Shown here: piece by piece, positions 45,676 to 55,017 of the stretch | Numbering within the stretch: position 1 is the first letter of the stretch | How the letters are laid out: every line of letters begins with the position of its first letter | NCBI RefSeq assembly: GCF_000374045.1 | Contig: NZ_KB893348.1 | Coordinates: 186,001 to 250,000 of the forward strand | From: Segetibacter koreensis DSM 18137 | GTDB lineage: Bacteria; Bacteroidota; Bacteroidia; Chitinophagales; Chitinophagaceae | Direction: 5' to 3' | Length of the DNA: 64,000 nucleotides | Made by a program: the position numbers and the translations under genes | Notes under the pieces: model-generated | The model's input: only the letters and a program-made list of their open reading frames with translations | What the model was told of the DNA's origin: nothing | Database searches by the model: none

Positions 45676-46758
45676 TTATACCCTTCCTCTTACATTCAAT
45701 GCATCGCGTAATCCATTGCCTAACATATTAAAAGCAAGCACTAAAATCATAATAGCAATACCGGGAGCTAATGCAAGCGCAGGGTTGTGAGTGATGATGA
45801 AATTATAATTTTCTTTAATCATCAAACCCCAACTTGGCTGTGGCGGCTGAACACCTACTCCCAAAAAACTTAAGCCTGCTTCAATAACAATTGCCGAAGC
45901 GAAATTGCTTGCAGCAATAACCATAACAGGGCCAAGAATATTAGGAAGAATATGAAAAAAAATTGTACGCGTATTAGAATATCCTAATGCTCTTGTTGCT
46001 TCTATATACTCAAGCTCTCTTACGGCCATCACCTGTCCACGAACAAGCCTTGCTACATTTACCCACATTGTTAAACCTACAGCTATAAAAACCTGCAAAA
46101 ATCCTTTCCCCAATAATAAGGTTAACGCAAACACCAATAATAAAGTCGGTATACTCCAGATAACATTTATAAACCACATAATTATATCATCTGTCCAACC
46201 ATTAAAATAGCCGGCTAAAGAACCAAGCATAATACCTAATAATAAGGATATAGTAACTGCAATTAAACCCACACTGAGGCTTACTCTAATACCCACTATT
46301 AGCCTGCTTAATATATCTCGTCCAAACTTGTCTGAACCTAATAAAAACGTTCTTGTAGTTATATAACTATCCTCCAGTTGGCCTACATGAAATGATTGTC
46401 TTTCTTCTAATCCTTCATCTATATATTTCTCAACAATTATACTATCTTTTATTCTTTTATAACCGGTTATAGGAAGTAAATCATACTGCTCTTCTTTGCC
46501 ATTTAAAAGCCTCTGAAGAAAAGAGGTTTTCTCAACTTGAGCATTTCTTACTTTTAAAAATTGCATTGTAAAGCCTGGTTTTTTTCCACCAATTTCAACT
46601 GTCATTTGGTTTGCATTAGGAGTATGGTCAGGGGCAATGAAATAGGCAAAAAAAGCAATAACAAATGAGAGCGATATAACGACCAATCCAAACATTGCTC
46701 CTTTATTTGTTAAAAGACGTTTTACAAAAGTTTTAGTATATGAATCAGTGAAAGACAT
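45676..46758 (-). CDS. ABC transporter permease, OppC/DppC type
   Basis: A 360 aa inner-membrane protein. An N-terminal OppC_N helix (about 20-43) is followed by an extended soluble insertion (about 45-130), then the DppC-type transmembrane domain (about 155-350) with the EAA loop (EYIEATRALGYSNTRTIFFHILPN). It is the inner-membrane channel half of a peptide or nickel importer. The usual OppB, OppA and ATPase genes are not in the window, so it is an orphan locus. It may pair with subunits elsewhere. Confidence 0.88.
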   Translation of the reverse strand: MSFTDSYTKTFVKRLLTNKGAMFGLVVISLSFVIAFFAYFIAPDHTPNANQMTVEIGGKKPGFTMQFLKVRNAQVEKTSFLQRLLNGKEEQYDLLPITGYKRIKDSIIVEKYIDEGLEERQSFHVGQLEDSYITTRTFLLGSDKFGRDILSRLIVGIRVSLSVGLIAVTISLLLGIMLGSLAGYFNGWTDDIIMWFINVIWSIPTLLLVFALTLLLGKGFLQVFIAVGLTMWVNVARLVRGQVMAVRELEYIEATRALGYSNTRTIFFHILPNILGPVMVIAASNFASAIVIEAGLSFLGVGVQPPQPSWGLMIKENYNFIITHNPALALAPGIAIMILVLAFNMLGNGLRDALNVRGRV

Positions 46759-46927
46759 GTTTTCAAAAATACAAGAAAGAAGATTGAAAGTAAAGAGAAA
46801 GATAATAGTTGACAGATAAGGTTTTATAGAGAAGATGACGCGGCAAGTACATTATAATGGTTGGTGTTAAGCGCAACCAAGGTATTCAAAAACAGGGAAG
46901 CAGTTTTTGAAATAAGCTCGAATAGCT

Positions 46928-48073
46928 TTATCTAACAACTCTTCCCTTCCAGGTATATTTACCAAACTTGCCTAACCAGCCCGCAACAATGGTATATAAG
47001 ATATGAAATGGTTGCATTAAAGGAAACCATAATAATAATTTTTGTTCTCCGAAAAACTTTGCAACAGGAACCATAAATCTTAACTCTATGATTGTCTTCG
47101 CCGCAATCATTGCTAACCAATACCACCAAACATTTCTATACCAGATAGAGGCAAAGGGTAACAGAATAAATGAAAGATTAAACAGGTAAATGAAAATAAG
47201 TACAAAGAATATTCTTTTATCGTCAAACTTATCTGCTTTGCTTGCCCACCGTATTCTTTGATTAAAAAATTTTTCCCATGTTTCCATTGGCTCCGTTGCT
47301 ACAATTGATTTGGAGGAAAACAAGAAATGAACCTTTGTTTTATACCTAACGTAGATCTTATGCATTAACAGCATATCATCCCCGCTTGCTATATTGTCAA
47401 TGCCTTTAAAACCACCCACTTCATAAAAAACCTTTTTGTTATAAGCGAGATTTGCACCGTTACACATACTATGAAAACCATGATGCACCGAAGCTGCTGT
47501 AATGCCCTGCAGACTCATAAAATCAAGACATTGAAAAATGGATACAAATGAACCTGTGTTAGTAAACGTTACAGGCGCAGCTACAAAAACCGATTTGTTT
47601 TTTTGTATAAAATTATCAAAATTCATAAGCCATTCTTTGGTAACAGTACAATCAGCATCTGTTGTTACAATCCACTCACCTTTTGCTTGTTCTATGGCGA
47701 GTTCAATAGCTTTTTTCTTATAACTGTTCAACTGTTTTTGATGTAATAACTTTTCAAGTTGTATAAGATGAAGATTTGAAAATTGCTGTTGAATTGTTTG
47801 TATTATACCTGCTGTATTGTCTGTTGAATAATCATCTGCCACGATTACTTCAAATAAATGTGGAGGATAGTTTTGCGTAAGAACCATTTCAAGACATGCA
47901 CCAATATGTTCTTCTTCATTGCGTGCGGGAATGATTACAGAAAAAAAAGTGGAAGGTCGCGTGTCAGGCGAAGGAGTGAATGGCTTTATTTTTAAAAACC
48001 ACCGGCGGTAGTTTTCTATAAGTAAAGCATGACCTAGCAGCAGCACTATAATGAATATCAGGATAAAAGCCAT
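46928..48073 (-). CDS. Membrane glycosyltransferase family 2
   Basis: A 381 aa GT2 protein with an N-terminal membrane helix (about 1-20), the GT-A domain (about 43-270) with VIIPARNEEEHI, the nucleotide-sugar site VADDYSTD and DxD motif TTDADCT, and the acceptor-side QRIRWASK. Two or three C-terminal helices (about 290-365) follow. It resembles chitin synthase/cellulose synthase-like or ceramide-type transferases. The product is unknown. It ends 20 bases after the start of the hydrolase gene region and is co-directional with it. Confidence 0.87.
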   Translation of the reverse strand: MAFILIFIIVLLLGHALLIENYRRWFLKIKPFTPSPDTRPSTFFSVIIPARNEEEHIGACLEMVLTQNYPPHLFEVIVADDYSTDNTAGIIQTIQQQFSNLHLIQLEKLLHQKQLNSYKKKAIELAIEQAKGEWIVTTDADCTVTKEWLMNFDNFIQKNKSVFVAAPVTFTNTGSFVSIFQCLDFMSLQGITAASVHHGFHSMCNGANLAYNKKVFYEVGGFKGIDNIASGDDMLLMHKIYVRYKTKVHFLFSSKSIVATEPMETWEKFFNQRIRWASKADKFDDKRIFFVLIFIYLFNLSFILLPFASIWYRNVWWYWLAMIAAKTIIELRFMVPVAKFFGEQKLLLWFPLMQPFHILYTIVAGWLGKFGKYTWKGRVVR

Positions 48074-48093
48074 TTAAGCAAAGAAAACAAGAT

Positions 48094-48909
48094 TTAGCCA
48101 TTTATCAATTTTGCTATTTCATCAGCATGCACTTCACTAAGTAGATGATGTCCTGAATCAACGATTTTTACCGAGACAAACTTTTCAATTCCTGCTTTAA
48201 ATTTTTCACCATCCGTATAAGGAATAATATTATCATATTTGCCAAACAGCATTTTTACCGTGATGCTATATTTTTTTATTAATCGTTTTAGTTTGTTAAG
48301 AGAAGGTTTAAACTTTTGCATTGAAATATACCTGTGGTAAAAGTTTATTCTGTGCTCTTCGTTGTGAAGATAATAACCAAGAAAATCAGCAAGGCTTCGA
48401 TGAATGATATGTAAATCTTCAGCTTTGCGAAGAATATAAGAAACCCAGGCAGCATTATGAATGGTATAATTAATAAGTTTATTGCCGACCCAAGTTTCAC
48501 TTGCCATCCACCGCCAGAAATTAAAACTTAAACCGTCAGGCGCCAACAGTATCAGACGTTCCACTTCTTGCGGCATAAGTTGGGCCAGGTGCAAAGCAAT
48601 GCGACCTCCCATGCTAAAACCGAGTAGACTGTATTTAATGTTTTCTTTATCTAAATCACTTCTGATCTGCCTGATGAATTGCTGTAAATACTTCGGCTTT
48701 AAAACAATCTCATCTTTCCATTCGGTGCGACCGTGAAAAGGAACATCAATTGCTATGATAGTAAAGGCGCTTCCTAATCTTTTTTCTAAAATATAAAATG
48801 TATCGCTTTCTCTTCCATAGCCATGAAAGCAAAACAACAATTTAGCTCCACTACCAAATTGACGGTAATGAACGTTTGAGTTTTTAAAGGTTATATAATG
48901 ACTTTTCAT
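48094..48909 (-). CDS. Alpha/beta hydrolase
   Basis: A 271 aa enzyme with the FCFHGYGRES oxyanion-hole strand (27-36), nucleophile elbow GFSMGG (Ser99), an acid at LFGKYDNI and a late SGHHLL histidine. No signal peptide is present when started at the ATG at 48909, which precedes MKSHYITFKNSNVHY; an upstream ATG at 49035 adds 42 poor residues. It is 20 bases upstream of the GT2 gene in the same direction, so they probably share a transcript. The substrate is unknown. Confidence 0.83.
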   Translation of the reverse strand: MKSHYITFKNSNVHYRQFGSGAKLLFCFHGYGRESDTFYILEKRLGSAFTIIAIDVPFHGRTEWKDEIVLKPKYLQQFIRQIRSDLDKENIKYSLLGFSMGGRIALHLAQLMPQEVERLILLAPDGLSFNFWRWMASETWVGNKLINYTIHNAAWVSYILRKAEDLHIIHRSLADFLGYYLHNEEHRINFYHRYISMQKFKPSLNKLKRLIKKYSITVKMLFGKYDNIIPYTDGEKFKAGIEKFVSVKIVDSGHHLLSEVHADEIAKLING

Positions 48910-49211
48910 GACCTTGATACAGAGGTTTGGTAAATTATGCAAAAACGGTGCTAATACTTCAGGCACAAAAGTGTTTAAGAAAGGTAAAAAATAAATATCG
49001 CTGATTTTTTGTTGCCGCAAAAAGGTGCGACCCAAGGAAGCTCAATAAGAATTTAACTGGTGGAAACAAAGAAATTACTATGTAAATAAGTAGGAATGCC
49101 GATAAAGATTTTAAAAGTTTTTGGTAAAAAATTATGAAAATAATTAATTGAAAAAATGCCGAGAGGGAAAGAAAATTGTTTAACTTCGGAATTAGTTGCA
49201 TAACTAACTAT
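48910..49211. other. 302 bp divergent region between hydrolase and MarR genes
   Basis: Mostly AT-rich, with an operator-like palindrome near the MarR start. A reading frame of 80 codons on the minus strand shows no family features and was not called. Confidence 0.5.
49192..49207. promoter_or_regulatory. MarR-type operator next to the MarR start
   Basis: TTAGTT-GCAT-AACTAA, with perfect 6 bp arms, five bases upstream of the ATG at 49212. The size fits MarR-family autoregulatory sites. Confidence 0.5.
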
Positions 49212-49661
49212 ATGCCTTATAACGAGTTTAAAAGAGGGGAGCTATACAGTTTTATAACAGGTATGGCGTCTACTGCGGTAGCAAGAAGATTACAAAAAAA
49301 TTTTAAGCAAGCAGGCATTGAAATAACGATAGAGCAATGGAGCGTTTTGTACCATTTGTGGAAAGAGGATGGTCTTAGTCAGCAGGAATTGTGTAGCCGA
49401 AGCTTCAGAGATAAACCAAGTATTACAAGGCTTGTCGATAACCTTGAAAAACTGAAGCTTGTAAAAAGGGTGCCTTCAAAAGAGGACCGGCGTATAAATC
49501 TTGTTTATTTAACAGAAGCCGCCCGAAAGCTACAGGAAGAAACGCTAAATATGGCCAATCAAACACTCAATGAGGCGTTGGAAGGTGTACGTAATGACGA
49601 TATAGAAGTGTGCAAGGCAGTATTGCAAAAGGTGTATGATAATTTAACCCCCATTCCCTAG
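49212..49661 (+). CDS. MarR family transcriptional regulator
   Basis: A 149 aa winged-helix repressor from the ATG at 49212. It has the MarR DNA-binding core with ITIEQWSVLYHLWKEDGLSQQELCSRSFRDKPSITRLVDNLEKLKLVKRV and the DDRR-like wing KEDRRINLVYLT. Helices at both ends form the dimer. The ATG at 49176 is rejected because it lies upstream of the operator-like palindrome and adds an unrelated leader. It lies 58 bases ahead of an acyl-CoA dehydrogenase gene, suggesting fatty-acid or aromatic-acyl control. It is probably autoregulated. Confidence 0.88.
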   Translation: MPYNEFKRGELYSFITGMASTAVARRLQKNFKQAGIEITIEQWSVLYHLWKEDGLSQQELCSRSFRDKPSITRLVDNLEKLKLVKRVPSKEDRRINLVYLTEAARKLQEETLNMANQTLNEALEGVRNDDIEVCKAVLQKVYDNLTPIP

Positions 49662-49719
49662 CGGGGTTCCCTTTAATAAATTTAAAACCATCCCTTCAAA
49701 TGGGGCAAAACTTTATAGT

Positions 49720-51507
49720 ATGGAAACATCGCAAACAACTGTTTTAAAAGGTGGGGAATGGCTTATCAAAGAAAGTTCTCCTTTTGAAACTTTTATACCT
49801 GAAGAATATACAGAAGAACAGCAAATGGTAAAAGACACGTGCTGCGATTTTTTGGATAATGAGATCATGCCCATTGCTGATAGAATTGACAAAATGGAGC
49901 AAGGCCTTATGCCGTCACTTCTGACTAAAGCAGGCGAACTGGGACTGTTGGGGGTATCGTTACCTGAGGAGTTTGGAGGGCTCGGGAAAGATTTTGTAAC
50001 ATCAACATTGGTAAGTGAAGCATTGGGTGGCGGCTTTAGTTTCTCGGTTGCTGCGTCTGCGCATACTGGTATTGGCACATTGCCCATACTATATTTTGGT
50101 ACTGAAGAGCAAAAACAAAAATATGTTCCCAGGTTGGCATCGGGCGAATGGAAAGGTTCGTATGGATTAACTGAGCCAAATAGCGGCAGTGATGCATTGG
50201 GAGCTAAAACAACCGCCAGATTAAGCGAAGATGGAAAGCATTATTTATTGAACGGGCAGAAAATATGGATTACAAACGGAGGTTTTGCGGATGTATATAC
50301 AGTATTCGCAAAAGTTGATGGAGATAAATTTACGGCCTTTATTATAGAAAGAGGTTTTGAAGGTTTTACCCGCGGGCAGGAGGAACATAAGATGGGTATT
50401 AAAGGTTCGTCTACAGTGCAATTGTATTTCCAGGATTGTAAAGTGCCTGTGGCAAACGTATTGGGCGAAATTGGTAAAGGACATATAATTGCTTTTAACA
50501 TTCTAAACATTGGACGTTTAAAGCTCTGCGCCGCTACTGTTGGCGGTGCAAAAAGAGCGTTAGACATGTCACTAAAATACGCAATCACCCGCGAGCAGTT
50601 TAAACAACCAATAAGTAATTTCGGCGCAATAAAACATAAACTTGCAGAGGTGGCCTTGCGAGCATGGGCAGCAGAAAGCGCACTGTATCGCGTAGCTAAG
50701 TGGATTGATAACAAAGAAACAGAACTGGTAAACAACGGTAAACCTTTTAATGAAGCAGTGTTGGGCGCCGCAGAAGAATTTGCAATTGAGTGTGCAATAC
50801 TAAAAGTACTGGGCAGCGAATTACTGGATTTTGCAGTAGATGAAGGCGTGCAAATTCATGGGGGAAATGGATATAGCGATGAATACATGATTTCAAGAGC
50901 GTACCGTGATAGCAGGATTAACAGGATATATGAAGGAACCAATGAAATTAATCGTTTGCTTATTGTGGACATGATGTTAAAACGTTCTATGAAAGGTCGT
51001 CTTAACTTAATGGGGCCCGCGATGAGCATTCAAAAAGAACTAATGAGTATTCCTGATTTTGGTGTTGAAGATGAGGAACTATTTTCAAAGGAGCTGAAGG
51101 CAATTGCCAACTTTAAGAAGGCAATATTAATGACAGCAGGTGCTGCCGTACAAAAGTTTATGGCGAAGCTGGAAAGCGAACAGGAAATAATCATTAACAT
51201 TTCTAATATGGCTATTGAAACATTTACTGCAGAAAGTGCTTTAATGCGGGTAATAAAGCTGGCTTCAATTAAGGGTGAAGCAGCCATTCAATATGAAACT
51301 GATATGATGAGGACTTATTTGACAGATGCGGCAGACAAAATAAATAAATATGGAAAAGATGCTGTGAATGCATTTGCAGAAGGTGATGAACAAAAAATGA
51401 TGCTTTTAGGAATTAAACGATTCACAAAAACAGAACCTTATAATACCAAAGCTGCAAGAAGAAGAATAGCTGAAAGACTGATATCAGAGGGAAGGTACGC
51501 GCTGTAA
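49720..51507 (+). CDS. Acyl-CoA dehydrogenase
   Basis: A 595 aa flavoenzyme of the acyl-CoA dehydrogenase family. The N-terminal helical domain (about 25-135), the middle beta domain with GLTEPNSGSDALGAKT and the C-terminal helical domain with QIHGGNGYSDEYMISRAYRDSRINRIYEGTNEINR are all clear. The Glu of IYEGTNE is the usual catalytic base. A further C-terminal domain (about 430-595) makes it the very-long-chain type. It catalyses the first step of beta-oxidation. Its gene follows the MarR regulator at 58 bases. Confidence 0.93.
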   Translation: METSQTTVLKGGEWLIKESSPFETFIPEEYTEEQQMVKDTCCDFLDNEIMPIADRIDKMEQGLMPSLLTKAGELGLLGVSLPEEFGGLGKDFVTSTLVSEALGGGFSFSVAASAHTGIGTLPILYFGTEEQKQKYVPRLASGEWKGSYGLTEPNSGSDALGAKTTARLSEDGKHYLLNGQKIWITNGGFADVYTVFAKVDGDKFTAFIIERGFEGFTRGQEEHKMGIKGSSTVQLYFQDCKVPVANVLGEIGKGHIIAFNILNIGRLKLCAATVGGAKRALDMSLKYAITREQFKQPISNFGAIKHKLAEVALRAWAAESALYRVAKWIDNKETELVNNGKPFNEAVLGAAEEFAIECAILKVLGSELLDFAVDEGVQIHGGNGYSDEYMISRAYRDSRINRIYEGTNEINRLLIVDMMLKRSMKGRLNLMGPAMSIQKELMSIPDFGVEDEELFSKELKAIANFKKAILMTAGAAVQKFMAKLESEQEIIINISNMAIETFTAESALMRVIKLASIKGEAAIQYETDMMRTYLTDAADKINKYGKDAVNAFAEGDEQKMMLLGIKRFTKTEPYNTKAARRRIAERLISEGRYAL

Positions 51508-51690
51508 AAAGACACGTAAATCGTCTTATGACATGTTGGATACCCCATAATCGTTTTTTACAATATTTATTTATTTTATAATGCAATAATTCAAGAATAT
51601 ATCAGTTTTAATAGGTATAACGTTTTGGCATATTTCGCCCTAAAACTTATAAAAGTTTAGACCTATTTTTAATATCAACAGAAATTTTTA

Positions 51691-53772
51691 ATGATTTTTC
51701 ATAAGAAACCATCTTTTTTAATTCGAAAAAGATGGCCTCCTATTTCAATCAATTGTATTGCTGTCATCCTTCTATTTGCAGCCTGTTCAAATGTTCAGAG
51801 TATTCGTTTTGACAATGAAGATGAAAAATATATTAATCAGTTGCTGGAAAAAGCTTCTCAAAAATCAGATACAGGTAAAATAGATGCAGGTTTACACTAT
51901 TTAGACTCTGCAATTGCTGAAAGAAAATTGAATGTGAGGGAGAAGTTTAAAGTACTGAGTTTTAAATGCGGCTACTATTACCGGTTAAAAGATTCAGAGA
52001 ATGCAATGTTGTATGCGGATAGCATGATGTGCCTCGTTGCAAAGAATGATCCGGAAAAATTCCAAAAAGAATATTCTTTAGCCAATTATTCAAAAGGAGA
52101 TATTTTGTTGTTGATGAATAAATCAACCGAAGCGTATACGCATTATTACAAGGCTCGCTTTATTGGAAGAAATTCATTGGACTCGTGTACCCTGGGCGAA
52201 TACAGTTATAGGATTGCCATGTTACTATTTCAGCAGAAAAGATTTACTGAAGCTGCAGAAAATTTTAAGCAGGCATACATTGAAACAAATAAATGCGACG
52301 ATGATTTCGTAAACTATTTTAGACGGCAGGAATTATTGAATAATACAGGCTTAAGCTTTCAAAAAGCAGGCATGGATGACAGCGCGCTTGTCTATTTTAA
52401 TAAAGCTCTTACATACATAACTAAACATGATGGCAAATTCGTCAATAAACTTTTTTTTAATGATATAGCAAAGGGTGTTGTATATCATGGCCAGGGTGAG
52501 ACTTTTGTACATAAAGGCTATTATAAGCAGGCCGAAAATGTTTTGAAAAAAAGTATTGAAATAAATTCTAAAAAGGGTTACGATGATGGTGATGCGCAGT
52601 TGACAATGCTTGTGCTGGCTAACTTGTACTATAAAACGAATAATATTGATGGCTTAAACTTCTGGCTAAAACAAGCAAGGCAAAGTATGGACTCCATTAA
52701 AAACGTGGCAGCGGAGATGGAGTGGAACAGGTTGATGTGGAAGTATTATGAAACCACCAGCTTCGTAAATAAATCCTACCAGTATTTAAAAGCTTTTACC
52801 CAACTGCAGGACTCAGTTCAAAAAAGTGGTTCTCTCAATTCTTCAAACGTAAGCGAGCAAATAAAGATTATAGACAGTGAGAATGAGATAAAAAATTTGC
52901 AAAACGAAAATCAGGTTAAAAATCTTTATATCCTTCTTTTCATTGTAGTAACTACTCTTGCTGCAGTTATAATTTTGTTTTCTTTATTTATTCTCAGGAA
53001 TACCAGAAAAAATATTAAGCAACTTGAGGGACTCAATAAGCAGATAGAACAACAAAAGTCTACTCTTGAAAAAACACTTTCGCAACTGGAAGAAAAGAAC
53101 AAGGAAAAGGATAAAATTTTAAAAGTAGTTGCTCACGACCTTAGATCACCCCTTGCTTCTGTCTCTATGGTTACAGAAATGATTCTTGACGAAAAGTGTG
53201 AAGGCAGCCGGGAAGAGATGATCAAACTAATAAAGGTATCTGCAGATAATTCACTTAACCTTATTAATGAAATATTGGAAGCTGCGGGCATGGAAAACAA
53301 CACAAAATCGTCAAAGGGGAAAACAAACGTTAATAACCTTTTGAAAAATTCGGTGGAATTACTTCGTTTTAAAGCAGCCGAAAAACAACAAAAACTTATA
53401 TTATTTCCGTCAGAAACTAATAAAGATATCCTAATAAATAAAGAAAAAATAGCAAGGGTACTAAATAATCTTATTACAAATGCAATTAAATTCAGTGGTA
53501 TTGGTTCTTCTATCGAAGTGAAAGCTATTCAAAAAGATACCTCATTGCAAATTGTAGTGCAAGACTATGGAATTGGTATACCCGAAAATTTAAAAAATAA
53601 AGTATTTAATATGTTTACCGAGGCAAAGCGAATGGGAACATCGGGTGAAAGACCTTTTGGATTAGGCTTATCAATATGTAAACAAATAGTAGAAGCACAT
53701 GAAGGTAGTATTTGGTTTGAAAGTGAACCTGGCAAAGGAACAGCTTTTTTTGTCGAACTAAAGGGCGTATGA
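51691..53772 (+). CDS. TPR-containing sensor histidine kinase, possible lipoprotein
   Basis: A 693 aa protein. A lipobox-like LFAACS (Cys32) follows an N-terminal hydrophobic segment, then TPR-like helical repeats (about 45-375), a membrane helix (about 411-435), a coiled coil (about 440-478), HisKA with His482 in AHDLRSP, and an HATPase domain with N and G boxes ending in GLGLSICKQI. Periplasmic TPR sensors linked to kinases are common in Bacteroidota, often with separate regulators. No regulator is adjacent. If the Cys is lipidated, the chain would be attached at both ends. Confidence 0.9.
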   Translation: MIFHKKPSFLIRKRWPPISINCIAVILLFAACSNVQSIRFDNEDEKYINQLLEKASQKSDTGKIDAGLHYLDSAIAERKLNVREKFKVLSFKCGYYYRLKDSENAMLYADSMMCLVAKNDPEKFQKEYSLANYSKGDILLLMNKSTEAYTHYYKARFIGRNSLDSCTLGEYSYRIAMLLFQQKRFTEAAENFKQAYIETNKCDDDFVNYFRRQELLNNTGLSFQKAGMDDSALVYFNKALTYITKHDGKFVNKLFFNDIAKGVVYHGQGETFVHKGYYKQAENVLKKSIEINSKKGYDDGDAQLTMLVLANLYYKTNNIDGLNFWLKQARQSMDSIKNVAAEMEWNRLMWKYYETTSFVNKSYQYLKAFTQLQDSVQKSGSLNSSNVSEQIKIIDSENEIKNLQNENQVKNLYILLFIVVTTLAAVIILFSLFILRNTRKNIKQLEGLNKQIEQQKSTLEKTLSQLEEKNKEKDKILKVVAHDLRSPLASVSMVTEMILDEKCEGSREEMIKLIKVSADNSLNLINEILEAAGMENNTKSSKGKTNVNNLLKNSVELLRFKAAEKQQKLILFPSETNKDILINKEKIARVLNNLITNAIKFSGIGSSIEVKAIQKDTSLQIVVQDYGIGIPENLKNKVFNMFTEAKRMGTSGERPFGLGLSICKQIVEAHEGSIWFESEPGKGTAFFVELKGV

Positions 53773-53850
53773 CTTATTAATACTATAACCGGATTATGGT
53801 CAAAACCTGTAGAGCTTTCAATTATCTCTTTAATTATTTATCTTCATTGT

Positions 53851-55017
53851 ATGAGAATGATGGCTATTATTTTTTTGCTGACTACTTTTACCACAGCTGC
53901 ACAAAAGCAAAATGATAGCTTTCTTCTTGCCAGAACTTCAGCCAGGCTTGCTATGCTTGCTTATAGCCTTGGTGAAGACCGTTTTGGCAGTGCTAAACTT
54001 GGTTATCTTGATACTTCTGTACTTCTTAAAATTACAGATTCATCCAAACAATTGTATCATGTGCAATTGTCAAAGTCACATAAGGCTTACATTAATAAGA
54101 GTGACATCAGAATCGATACTTCAACCACAGATCGTCCATTTTATCTAACAAGCTCTTTCAGTGTAAAAGGCGATGAACTATACGATTATGTAAATATTTC
54201 GCTCGACGAGAAGTTGCCTTATAAAAGTTGGATGGAAGTTAATCCTGCAAAAATATTCCTTGAAGTATATGGCGTTCAAAGCAACACGAACTGGATAACA
54301 CAATTAAGGAGTGTAAAAGAAATAAAAGAAGTCTACTTTAACCAGACCGAAGATGATGTTGTAAAAGTAACAATAGAATTGAAGCACAAACAACATTGGG
54401 GATACTCAGTTTATTACAACAAAAACAAGCTGTGTGTACGAATACGCCGCCGCCCTTCAACTTTAAAAGTAAACAAACTTCTAATTGCCGTTGATGCGGG
54501 CCACGGTGGCAGCAATGACGGCGCTGTGGGTGTTACGGGCAAAGGGCTTGAAAAAACCTATACACTACGTTTTGCCAACGAACTGGAAAAGTATCTTAAG
54601 AAAAAAGGAGCTGCCGTTTTTATGACCCGGACGTCTGATACTACCATCGATAACATTGATCGTGTTTTAATGTTACAGGATGCCATGCCCGATGTATTAA
54701 TTAGCCTGCACTTCAACTCATCAACAAATGCAGATGTAAAGGGGGCAAGTACTTATTATAAACATATTGGTTTCAGGTCTCTTTCAACTGCAATTCTAAA
54801 TCGTTTATTACAGCTTGACGTGAGTGAGTTTGGAAATATTGGCAGTTATAATTACACATTAAATGCACCCACTGATTTTCCAAATACGCTAGTAGAAGCT
54901 GCTTTTTTAAGCGATGCCGAAGATGAGAAAAAAATTGTTAACCCAAGGTTTCAAAAGGCCGTTGCTAAAAAAATATATAAAGGGATAAAAGACTGGCTAA
55001 AGAGTGTTAAGGAATAA
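53851..55017 (+). CDS. N-acetylmuramoyl-L-alanine amidase (Amidase_3)
   Basis: A 388 aa exported protein with a signal peptide (about 1-17). The N-terminal half (about 20-200) is beta-rich and AMIN-like. The catalytic domain (about 208-385) has the zinc set His218 (DAGHGG), Glu234 (GLEKTY), His287 (SLHFN) and Glu349 (LVEAAFLS). It cleaves the bond between muramic acid and the stem peptide, typically for daughter-cell separation. It overlaps the convergent pgl gene by 11 bases. Confidence 0.93.
   Translation: MRMMAIIFLLTTFTTAAQKQNDSFLLARTSARLAMLAYSLGEDRFGSAKLGYLDTSVLLKITDSSKQLYHVQLSKSHKAYINKSDIRIDTSTTDRPFYLTSSFSVKGDELYDYVNISLDEKLPYKSWMEVNPAKIFLEVYGVQSNTNWITQLRSVKEIKEVYFNQTEDDVVKVTIELKHKQHWGYSVYYNKNKLCVRIRRRPSTLKVNKLLIAVDAGHGGSNDGAVGVTGKGLEKTYTLRFANELEKYLKKKGAAVFMTRTSDTTIDNIDRVLMLQDAMPDVLISLHFNSSTNADVKGASTYYKHIGFRSLSTAILNRLLQLDVSEFGNIGSYNYTLNAPTDFPNTLVEAAFLSDAEDEKKIVNPRFQKAVAKKIYKGIKDWLKSVKE

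Noticed and set aside
48959-49201. 80-codon hydrophobic minus-strand frame before the MarR gene
   Set aside because: No family features, no good start context, and it spans the operator-like palindrome; treated as non-coding.
36541-49207. A link between the palindrome at 36541 and the MarR site at 49192 because both contain AACTAA/TTAGTT words
   Set aside because: The half-sites point in opposite arrangements (AACTAAC-N4-GTTAGTT versus TTAGTT-N4-AACTAA), so one regulator for both is not supported.
50241-50735. 164-codon minus-strand frame in the acyl-CoA dehydrogenase
   Set aside because: Fully inside the plus-strand gene with canonical dehydrogenase motifs and no homology of its own.
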